A stretch of 64,000 nucleotides of DNA from Pseudomonas delhiensis (GTDB taxonomy: Bacteria; Pseudomonadota; Gammaproteobacteria; Pseudomonadales; Pseudomonadaceae): positions 62,001 to 126,000 of the forward strand of contig NZ_FZPC01000013.1 of assembly GCF_900187975.1 (NCBI RefSeq), written 5' to 3'. How positions within the stretch are numbered: the stretch's first letter is position 1; every line of letters starts with the position of its first letter. Below the pieces are notes generated by a model, which worked only from the letters and a program-made list of their open reading frames with translations, searched no databases and was not told where the DNA came from. The position numbers and the translations under genes were made by a program. Positions 52,928-61,929 of the stretch are shown piece by piece.

Positions 52928-54178
52928 CTACCAGAGCGGCAGCGTGTAGCTGACGATTACCCGCGTCTCATCGACATCATTGCCGAAGTCGCTGCGGAAG
53001 CTGCCGTTGCGCACCTTGAAGCCCAGGTTCTTCAGCGGCCCGCCCTGCACCACGTAGCCGATGTCGGTGTCGCGCTCCCATTCCTTGCCGTTGCCCTGGC
53101 CGTTCAACAGGTCGATGTTGTCGCCGCGCAGGTAGCGCGTCATGAAGGTCAGCCCGGGCAGGCCGATGGCGGCGAAGTCGTAGTCATAGCGCAGTTGCCA
53201 GGAACGCTCGTCCTTGTTGGCGAAGTCGCCGATCTGCACGAAGTTGGTCAGGTAGGGGTCGGTGCCGGCCAGATAGGCGTAGCCGGTGTCGCCGGACATG
53301 CGCTGGTAGCCCAGGCCGAAACCGTGGCCGCCCAGGCGGTAGGTGAACAACGCGTTTAGCGCGCGGTTGTCGACGTTGCTGCCACCCTCGTCGGTGGAGC
53401 GCGCCCAGCGGATGTCGGACTTCAGCGACTGGTCCCTGGCGATCGGCAGGACGTGCACCAGGCCCAGGTAGTGCTGGCGGTAGAAGTCCTCCAGGTTGCC
53501 GTAGTGGTAGCTGGTGCTCAGGTTGTCGTTCCAGCGGTAGGTGCCGCCGGCCAGGTTGAAGCGGTCGCTGGAAGTATGCCGCCCAGGCAGGATGTTGCGC
53601 TTGTTGCCGCGGGTGATGCTCATGTCCTCGGCGTTGCTCGAATCGCGCTGCTTGACCTGGCGCAGCTGGCCGAGCTGCACGGCCAGGCCGTCGATCTCGC
53701 CGATTTCCGCCAGGCCGCCCTGGAAGGTCTGCGGGTGCAGGCGGGTGTCGTTGTACTGCACCACCGGCAGCCTGGGCGTCAGGGTGCCGACCTTCAGGGT
53801 GCTCTTCGAGGCGCGCAGCTTGGCGGTCAGGCCCAGGTCGGAATAGTCGTCGGCGGCGCGCCTGTCGCTGGCCGAATACGGCAGCAGGCCGGAGCCGGAG
53901 CGGTCCGGGCTGGAGTCCAGCTTCAGCCCGAGCAGGCCCAGGGCATCGACGCCCACGCCGACGGTGCCGTCGGTGTAGCCGGATTCGTAGCGCAGCAGGA
54001 AGCCCTGTGCCCATTCCTCCGAATACGACTGGCTGGCGCCGGACTGGCGGTAGTCGCGGTTGAAGTAGAAGTTGCGCAGTTCCAGGCTGGCCTTGCTGTC
54101 GCCGATGAAGTCGGCCTGGGCGAACAATGGCAGGCAGGCAGCGGCCGAGGCCAGCGCCCGTGCGGGAAGATTTTTCAT
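52928..54178 (-). CDS. OprD-family outer-membrane porin
   Basis: 416 residues. Signal peptide MKNLPARALASAAACLPLFAQA, then FIGDSKASLELRNFYFNRDY, the OprD opening motif, DALGLLGLKLDSSPDRSGSG, and the C-terminal strand DVDETRVIVSYTLPLW with terminal aromatic. OprD/Occ channels admit small carboxylates or basic amino acids. It follows the NMO-like gene by 68 bases on the same strand, so it may be the last gene of the right-hand catabolic operon and its outer-membrane entry. The decayed copy at 46506-46697 shares its 3' end. Confidence 0.93.
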   Translation of the reverse strand: MKNLPARALASAAACLPLFAQADFIGDSKASLELRNFYFNRDYRQSGASQSYSEEWAQGFLLRYESGYTDGTVGVGVDALGLLGLKLDSSPDRSGSGLLPYSASDRRAADDYSDLGLTAKLRASKSTLKVGTLTPRLPVVQYNDTRLHPQTFQGGLAEIGEIDGLAVQLGQLRQVKQRDSSNAEDMSITRGNKRNILPGRHTSSDRFNLAGGTYRWNDNLSTSYHYGNLEDFYRQHYLGLVHVLPIARDQSLKSDIRWARSTDEGGSNVDNRALNALFTYRLGGHGFGLGYQRMSGDTGYAYLAGTDPYLTNFVQIGDFANKDERSWQLRYDYDFAAIGLPGLTFMTRYLRGDNIDLLNGQGNGKEWERDTDIGYVVQGGPLKNLGFKVRNGSFRSDFGNDVDETRVIVSYTLPLW

Positions 54179-54246
54179 TGTTGTTGTCTCTTCGTTCGGA
54201 TGAGGTGAGGCGGCGCCCTCCTGCGACGCCGCGTGGGGAATGGCGG

Positions 54247-56164
<1,918 letters not shown>

Positions 56165-56224
56165 CGCACTTTCCTCTCGTATGGATTCGCTGGGCGGCCC
56201 GGCAATGGCCGGGCCGCAAGGGGT

Positions 56225-57370
56225 TCAGCCCGGCAGGCCGAGCAGGCTCTTGGCCAGGATGTTGCGCTGGATCTCGTTGGTGCCGCCGTAGATGGTGGTG
56301 GGCCGCGACTGGATGAAGATGCCCGCCGGGTGCAGCTCGGGGTCGTCGGCGAAGGGCTGCAGCAGCGCCGAGTCGGGGCCGGCGATCTCCAGGCCCAGCT
56401 CGCTGATGCGCTGGTACAGCTCGGACTGGTGGATCTTCAGCATGGACACGTCCGGCCCCAGGCTCTCGCCGCGCCGCAGGCGCTCGGCGAAGCGCTCGTA
56501 CAGCGCCTTGTGGCAGTCCAGGTCCATGCTCAGCGCGGCGAAGCGCTGGGCGAACGCCGGGTCGTCCCACAGCCCCTGGTGGCGGGCCAGGCGCACCAGG
56601 CGTTCGAGGGCGAAGGTGGCCTGCTTGGGCGAGCCGAGGAAGATGCGCTCGAAGCCCAGCAGCGCCTTGGCCATGCTCCAGCCCTGGTTGACCTCGCCCA
56701 CCAGGTGGTCGGCCGGCACCCGCACCTCGTTGAAGAACACCTCGCAGAACTCGCCCTGCAGCTCCAGGTTGAGGATCGGCCGCACCTCCACGCCGGGGCT
56801 GTCCATGGGCACCAGCAGGAAGCTGATGCCCTGCTGCGGCTTGCCGCCGCGCTCGGTGCGCGCCAGCACGAAGATCCAGTTGGCCTCGCTGCCCATGGTG
56901 GTCCAGGTCTTCTGGCCGTTGATCACCCAGTGGCCGTCCCGCAGCACCGCCTCGGTGCGCAGGCTGGCCAGGTCGGAGCCGGCGTTGGGTTCGCTGTAGC
57001 CCTGGCACCAGATGTCCTCGCCGCTGAGGATGCGCGGCAGGAAGCGCCGGCGCTGGGCGTCGCTGCCGTAGCGGATGAGCAGCGGGCCGAGCATGGTGAT
57101 GCCGCTGTCGGGCAGGCGCGCGCAGCCGTAGTTCTCCATTTCCTCGATCATGATCAGCTGCTTGCCGGCGCTCAGGCCCATGCCGCCGTATTCCACCGGC
57201 CAGCCGGGGCACAGCCAGCCCTGGCGCGACAGCGCCTGGTACCACTCCCAGGTGTCGTCGCGGCCCAGGCGGTGGGCCGGGTTGCGGATGCGTTGCGGGT
57301 AGTTGGCGGCGATCCAGTCGCGCACCACCAGGCGGAATTCGCCATCGCCCAGGGCGTTGTAGTCGGTCAT
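56225..57370 (-). CDS. Acyl-CoA dehydrogenase, larger subunit type
   Basis: 381 residues from ATG 57370. CQGYSEPNAGSDLASLRTEA, WVINGQKTWTTMGSEANWIF, GEFCEVFFNEVRVPADHLVG and IYGGTNEIQRNILAKSLLGL. The catalytic Glu of the classical YEGT is Gly (YGGT), as in FadE subunits that work as heteromers or use a Glu elsewhere. It starts one base after the enoyl-CoA hydratase stop and is near a second, unlike acyl-CoA dehydrogenase (58136-59194): a pair typical of heterotetrameric enzymes for bulky or cyclic acyl-CoAs. Confidence 0.9.
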   Translation of the reverse strand: MTDYNALGDGEFRLVVRDWIAANYPQRIRNPAHRLGRDDTWEWYQALSRQGWLCPGWPVEYGGMGLSAGKQLIMIEEMENYGCARLPDSGITMLGPLLIRYGSDAQRRRFLPRILSGEDIWCQGYSEPNAGSDLASLRTEAVLRDGHWVINGQKTWTTMGSEANWIFVLARTERGGKPQQGISFLLVPMDSPGVEVRPILNLELQGEFCEVFFNEVRVPADHLVGEVNQGWSMAKALLGFERIFLGSPKQATFALERLVRLARHQGLWDDPAFAQRFAALSMDLDCHKALYERFAERLRRGESLGPDVSMLKIHQSELYQRISELGLEIAGPDSALLQPFADDPELHPAGIFIQSRPTTIYGGTNEIQRNILAKSLLGLPG

Positions 57371-57371
57371 C

Positions 57372-58136
57372 TCAGTGTCCTTCGAAGTGGGGGGTGCGCT
57401 TGGCCAGGAAGGCCGCCTTGCCTTCGGCATGGTCGGCGCTGAGGAACAGCTGGCTCTGCAGCTCGCCCTCGCGCTCCAGCAGCAGGTCCAGGCCCTCGGC
57501 CAGCAGGGCCTTGGTCATGGCCAGCGGCAACGGCGCCTGCTGCTCGACCAGGGCCGCGCGCCGCAGCGCCGTCTCCAGGGCCGCGCCGGGGGCGCAGAGC
57601 TGGTCCACCAGGCCGATGCGCTGCGCCTCCTGCGCCTCCAGCACATCGCCGAACATCAGCAACTGCCGCGCGCGGCCGTGGCCGATGCGTGCCGGCAGGC
57701 TGTGCAGCAGGCCCAGGTCGGCGAGCAGGCCGACCTTGCCGAAGCCGGCGGCGAAGCGCGCCGTGGCGCCGCACACCAGGCTGTCGCAGGCCAGGGCGAT
57801 GGACAGCCCGGCGCCCACCGCCCAGCCCTCGATGGCGGCCACCAGCGGCTTGCCCATGCGCACCATCTGCCGCACCAGGCGGGCGTTGGCCTGCATCCGC
57901 GCGCGGCCGGCGCCGAGGGTTTCCACGCGCATGTCGCCCAGGTCGCCGCCGGCGCAGAACACTTCCGCGCTGCCGGTGAGCACCACGCTGCGCACGGCGG
58001 CGTCGCGCTCGGCCTCTTCCAGGGCGCCCAGCAGTTCCATGCGCAGCGCCGGCGACAGGGCGTTGCGCCGCGCCGGGTTGTTGAAGCACAGCAGGCGCAC
58101 GCTGCCGTGGGTCTCTTGCAGCAGGAGCTCGCTCAT
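57372..58136 (-). CDS. Enoyl-CoA hydratase/isomerase (crotonase) family protein
   Basis: 254 residues from ATG 58136; the stop of the upstream gene shares one base (TGATG). Crotonase motifs: NNPARRNALSPALRMELLGA, SAEVFCAGGDLGDM, KPLVAAIEGWAVGAGLSIAL, ACDSLVCGATARFAAGFGKV and LVDQLCAPG. The position of the second catalytic Glu is occupied by KVGLLADLG, so it may be an isomerase or another crotonase activity. Confidence 0.88.
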   Translation of the reverse strand: MSELLLQETHGSVRLLCFNNPARRNALSPALRMELLGALEEAERDAAVRSVVLTGSAEVFCAGGDLGDMRVETLGAGRARMQANARLVRQMVRMGKPLVAAIEGWAVGAGLSIALACDSLVCGATARFAAGFGKVGLLADLGLLHSLPARIGHGRARQLLMFGDVLEAQEAQRIGLVDQLCAPGAALETALRRAALVEQQAPLPLAMTKALLAEGLDLLLEREGELQSQLFLSADHAEGKAAFLAKRTPHFEGH

Positions 58137-59194
58137 CAGGCCACCTCCCCGTGCAGCAGGGCGATGTAGCGCGCCCGGTGGAAGGCCAGCGAACCCTGGG
58201 CGTTGAGCAGCACCATGGCGCGGCGCAGGAACAGGCCGATGTCGGCCTCGTCGGTGTAGCCGATGCCGCCGTGCAGCTGGATCGCCTGGCGGGTGACCAG
58301 CAGCGCCGCCTCGCTGGCGCGCACCTTGGCGGTGGACACCAGGCGCTGCACCTGGTCGGTTGGCGCACCGGCGTCGATGGCCGCGGCGGCCTCGGCGACC
58401 ATGGCGCGGGCCAGCTCGATCTGGATCTTCAGGTCGACCATGCGGTGCTGCAGGGCCTGGAAGCTGCCGATGGCGCGGCCGAACTGGCTGCGCACGCCGA
58501 GGTACTCGCGGGTGCGCTCGAAGGCGGCGTCCATCGCCCCCACCAGGTAGGCGGCGCAGGCCAGCGCGGCTTCGTCCAGGGCCGGCGGCGGCGCCTGCAG
58601 CAGGCGCGCCGGGGTGCAGTCGAAACGCAGGCGCGCCAGGTGGCCGCCGTCCTGGGCCGGCTCGCTGCGCAGCTCCAGGCCCTCGGCGTAGCTCTCCACC
58701 AGCGCCAGGCCCTGGTCGCAGGCCACCAGCCAGGCGTCGGCGGCGGCGCCCAGGTGGACGTGGGCGACCTCGCCGCGCAGCGCGCCATCGCGCCATCGCG
58801 GCCGCGCGGCGGCGCCCTCGTAGCCGATGCCGGCCGGCAGGATCAGCCGCTCCCCGGCCAGCAGCGCGTCGCGCTCGGCCTGCGGCAGCAGCGGCGCCAC
58901 CAGGCTGGCCTCGATCAGCGGCTCGGGCAGCAGGCCGCGGCCCAGTTCCTCCAGCAGCGCGGCGTACTCGGCCATGCCCAGGCCGCTGCCGCCCTGCGCC
59001 TCGGCCAGGCGCAGGCCCGGCCAGCCCATGGCGCAGACCTCGGCCCAGGCCGCGCGGTCCACCCCCGGCGCCTGGAAGCGCTGGCGGCGCACGCGGTTCA
59101 GGTCGCCATCGCGCGGCACCAGGGAGGCGGCGCTGTCGCGAATCAGCCGCAGGCGCTCCTCGCGCTCGCCGGCCATCTCGGTGTTCTCGGTCAT
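58136..59194 (-). CDS. Acyl-CoA dehydrogenase, smaller divergent subunit type
   Basis: 352 residues. C-terminal domain is recognisable (REYLGVRSQFGRAIGSFQAL, QHRMVDLKIQIELARAMVAE, QAIQLHGGIGYTDEADIGLF), but the N-terminal TEPxxGSD substrate/FAD loop is absent and the middle is diverged (LIEASLVAPLLPQAERDALL). Small FadE-type partners of this kind complete an active site shared with a larger subunit; here the gene at 56225 supplies it. Upstream neighbour is a thioesterase, four bases away. Confidence 0.85.
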   Translation of the reverse strand: MTENTEMAGEREERLRLIRDSAASLVPRDGDLNRVRRQRFQAPGVDRAAWAEVCAMGWPGLRLAEAQGGSGLGMAEYAALLEELGRGLLPEPLIEASLVAPLLPQAERDALLAGERLILPAGIGYEGAAARPRWRDGALRGEVAHVHLGAAADAWLVACDQGLALVESYAEGLELRSEPAQDGGHLARLRFDCTPARLLQAPPPALDEAALACAAYLVGAMDAAFERTREYLGVRSQFGRAIGSFQALQHRMVDLKIQIELARAMVAEAAAAIDAGAPTDQVQRLVSTAKVRASEAALLVTRQAIQLHGGIGYTDEADIGLFLRRAMVLLNAQGSLAFHRARYIALLHGEVA

Positions 59195-59198
59195 CTCG

Positions 59199-59648
59199 TC
59201 ATTCTCGTGTCGGTTGAACGGCTCCGGCCTGGGCGGGCCGGTACTTGAAGCTGCCGGTGGCGGTGGCGACCAGCTCGCCCGCCTCGTCGCGGATCTCCGC
59301 TGCGCAGAAGCACAGGGTGCGGGTACGCCGCAGCACCCGGCCGACGGCGTTCAGCTCGCCGCGGGTGCTGCCCATGAAGTGCGTGGCCATGTCGATGGTG
59401 ACCATCGAGCAACCCGGCGAGCAGATGCGGATGGCCCCGGCCATGGCGGCGTCGAGCACGCTCATCAGCACGCCGCCGTGGAAGTGCCCGAGGTAGTTCA
59501 TCAGCTCCGGGCGGTGCCTCAGGCGGATGCGCGCCACCTCGCCCTCGGCCCAGCGCTCCAGGCCGAGGAACTCCTGGAAGGTGAAGCGGCCGGTGGGAAA
59601 CACGCTCGCGGGCTCGGCCGGGGCGGCCGCCAGGGTCGGATCGTTCAT
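59199..59648 (-). CDS. PaaI-type hot-dog thioesterase
   Basis: 149 residues. RPELMNYLGHFHGGVLMSVL with HGG and the catalytic Asp in SVLDAAMAGAI, TIDMATHFMGSTRGEL, TGSFKYRP. Hydrolyses acyl-CoA esters, probably releasing CoA from stalled intermediates. 22 bases follow the MFS gene. Confidence 0.87.
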   Translation of the reverse strand: MNDPTLAAAPAEPASVFPTGRFTFQEFLGLERWAEGEVARIRLRHRPELMNYLGHFHGGVLMSVLDAAMAGAIRICSPGCSMVTIDMATHFMGSTRGELNAVGRVLRRTRTLCFCAAEIRDEAGELVATATGSFKYRPAQAGAVQPTRE

Positions 59649-59669
59649 CGCAGGGGCTCCGTCATGGGT

Positions 59670-61010
59670 TCAGGCCTTGAGCGGCCGCGGCTCGGCGGCG
59701 TCGGCACGCGCCGGGGCGGGCCCGGGCGTGGCGTCGGCATCGCTCGCCGCGCGGTTCGGGTCGTACAGGCGGTCGGGGATGAACAGCGCCGGGATCAGGC
59801 CGGTGATCACGTAGGTGATGCCCATCACCAGGAAGCCGGCGCCGATGGAGACGTGCGAGGCCAGCAGGCCGATGGCCGCCGGCGCCACCGCCGCGCCGAC
59901 GCGGCCGAGGTTGTAGGCGGTGCCCACGGCGGCGCCGCGCACCCGGGTGGAGAAGCTCTCGGTCATGTAGGTGGCCAGCACGCCCACCGGCACGCCGTAG
60001 ATGAAGCCGAACAGCGCGAGGATCCAGACGATGTTGTCCGGCGTGTGCCAGAACACGATCAGCGGCATGAAGATGGCGCTGCCGATGGCGCCGGCGGCGA
60101 AGGTGGCGCGGCGGCCGAAGTAGTCCGAGGCCATCCCGGCGACCACCTTGCCGAGGATCATCGCGGTGTAGGTGCCGACCATGTAGCCGGTCATGGACTT
60201 GAAGTTCATGCCCAGCTCGCTTTCCAGGTACGAGGGCATCCAGTTGTTGGTGCCGTAGTAGCCGAACAGCAGGAAGCACGAGGTCAGCGCCCAGAGCAGG
60301 AACATGCGGCGCGTGGCCGGCTCGCCCAGCAGGCCGCGCAGGCCGCCGCCGGCGGCGGGTGCGGCGCGCACGCCGGCCGGCTGCTGGCGGCGCTGGGCCC
60401 GGGCCGCGAGCCAGGACGGCGACTCCGGCACCCAGGGGCGCAGCGCCAGGCAGACCAGCGCCGGGGCCAGGGCGGTGAAGAACAGCGCGCGCCAGCCGAA
60501 GTCGGGGATGATCTGCCCGGCGAGGATGGTCGCCACCAGGTAGCCCACGGTCCAGCCGGCCTGCATGGTCGCCAGGATGGTGGTGCGGTACTTCGAGGTG
60601 ACGAACTCGGACATCAGGATGTTGCAGGCGACGAACAGCGAGCCCAGGCCCAGGGAGGACAGGAAGCGGATCAGCGCGAACTGCCAGTAGTTGTGGGTGA
60701 GCCCCAGCAGCGCGGTGCCGACCGAGAAGATCACGATGGTCCAGGTCACCACCCGCACCCGGCCGAAGCGGTCGCAGCACCAGCCGCCGTAGATGCCGCC
60801 GACGGCCATGCCGGCCAGGGTGATGCTGCCCAGCGAGCCGGCCTCGAAGTTGCTCAGGCCGAACTCGGCCTTGAGGCTGTTCAGGCTATAGGCGAGGAAC
60901 ATCAGGTCGACGCCGTCGGCGAGCAGCCCGAGGAAGCAGAAGAAGAAAGCGATGACCAGCGTACGCCGGGAAAACACGGGGCCCTGGGGAGGGCTCAGGG
61001 ATGCGTTCAT
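59670..61010 (-). CDS. MFS transporter, aromatic acid:H+ symporter-like
   Basis: 446 residues with 12 predicted helices. GLLADGVDLMFLAYSLNSLK carries an acidic TM1 motif like the DGxD of AAHS permeases. The loop-2 signature is GGWCCDRFGRVRVVTWTIVI and the loop-8 repeat is KVVAGMASDYFGRR. The family takes up carboxylic acids such as benzoate, shikimate or cis,cis-muconate derivatives. Inner-membrane uptake step of the operon. Confidence 0.85.
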   Translation of the reverse strand: MNASLSPPQGPVFSRRTLVIAFFFCFLGLLADGVDLMFLAYSLNSLKAEFGLSNFEAGSLGSITLAGMAVGGIYGGWCCDRFGRVRVVTWTIVIFSVGTALLGLTHNYWQFALIRFLSSLGLGSLFVACNILMSEFVTSKYRTTILATMQAGWTVGYLVATILAGQIIPDFGWRALFFTALAPALVCLALRPWVPESPSWLAARAQRRQQPAGVRAAPAAGGGLRGLLGEPATRRMFLLWALTSCFLLFGYYGTNNWMPSYLESELGMNFKSMTGYMVGTYTAMILGKVVAGMASDYFGRRATFAAGAIGSAIFMPLIVFWHTPDNIVWILALFGFIYGVPVGVLATYMTESFSTRVRGAAVGTAYNLGRVGAAVAPAAIGLLASHVSIGAGFLVMGITYVITGLIPALFIPDRLYDPNRAASDADATPGPAPARADAAEPRPLKA

Positions 61011-61062
61011 TGTTCTTGTTCTCGCAGGTAGGTTGAGGTGGGGTCGCGCCGTGCCGCCCGGG

Positions 61063-61929
61063 TCAGTTGCCGGCCTCCGGGGTCAGGCGCACGCGGCCGT
61101 TGTCCAGCACCACCACATCGCGCTCGACCACGCGGGTGCGGAAGGAGCCGTCGTTCCAGATTTCCGTGCGCAGGGTCTCGCCCGGGAACACCGGCGCCGA
61201 GAAGCGCACCTGCAGTTGCCCGAAGCGCTCGGCGCGGTAGTCGGCGAAGCCGCGCAGCAGGGCGTGGAAGGCCACGCCCAGGGTGCACAGGCCATGCAGG
61301 ATCGGCCTGGGGAAACCGCCCCGCGCCGCGGCCGCCGGGCTGGCGTGGATCGGGTTGTCGTCGCCGTTGAGGCGGTAGTACAGGGCCTGCTCCGGGCGCG
61401 TCGGCAGGTCGATGGCCAGGTCCGGCGCGCGCTCGGGCAGGCGGTGCGGCTGGCTCGACGACCGGCCGTCGCCGCCGAAGCCGCCGTCGCCGCGCAGGAA
61501 GGTGGTGCCGCGGGCGATGGCCAGCACCGCGCCGCTGGCGGCATCGCTCAGCACCTTCTCGCTGTACAGCAGCGCGCCCTTGCCGGCGCCCTTGTCCACC
61601 AGGCCGGTGACGCGGGTGCGGCCGATCACCTCGCCTTCCGGCGGCAGCGGCCTGAGCCATTCCACGCTCTGCTCGCCATGCACCAGGCGCAGGGCGTCGA
61701 CGCCGGTGTCCGGATTGCCCAGCCAGAAACCGGGGTGGCCCAGCACCACCGCCATGCACGGCAGCGCCTGGATATCGCGGTTGGCATCGACGAAGGCCAG
61801 CTGGTGCTCGTCCAGGGGGTCGGCGCCCAGGCCCACGGACAGCGCGTAGAAGGCGCTGTCCTCGCGGCTGTAGCGCTGGCGCACCTCGGGGATGCGGTAG
61901 TTCAGCAGGTGCTCAGGATTCAGCGCCAT
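61063..61929 (-). CDS. MaoC-type enoyl-CoA hydratase 2 (double hot dog)
   Basis: 288 residues. The hydratase-2 motif YRLNGDDNPIHASPAAAARG with FPRPILHGLCTLGVAFHALL lies in the C-terminal hot dog. The N-terminal half lacks the motif (GFWLGNPDTGVDALRLVHGE), as in the MFE-2 hydratase. Hydrates 2-enoyl-CoA to (R)-3-hydroxyacyl-CoA, matching the MFE-2-like SDR. Its start lies within the last 17 bases of the ligase gene. Confidence 0.9.
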   Translation of the reverse strand: MALNPEHLLNYRIPEVRQRYSREDSAFYALSVGLGADPLDEHQLAFVDANRDIQALPCMAVVLGHPGFWLGNPDTGVDALRLVHGEQSVEWLRPLPPEGEVIGRTRVTGLVDKGAGKGALLYSEKVLSDAASGAVLAIARGTTFLRGDGGFGGDGRSSSQPHRLPERAPDLAIDLPTRPEQALYYRLNGDDNPIHASPAAAARGGFPRPILHGLCTLGVAFHALLRGFADYRAERFGQLQVRFSAPVFPGETLRTEIWNDGSFRTRVVERDVVVLDNGRVRLTPEAGN

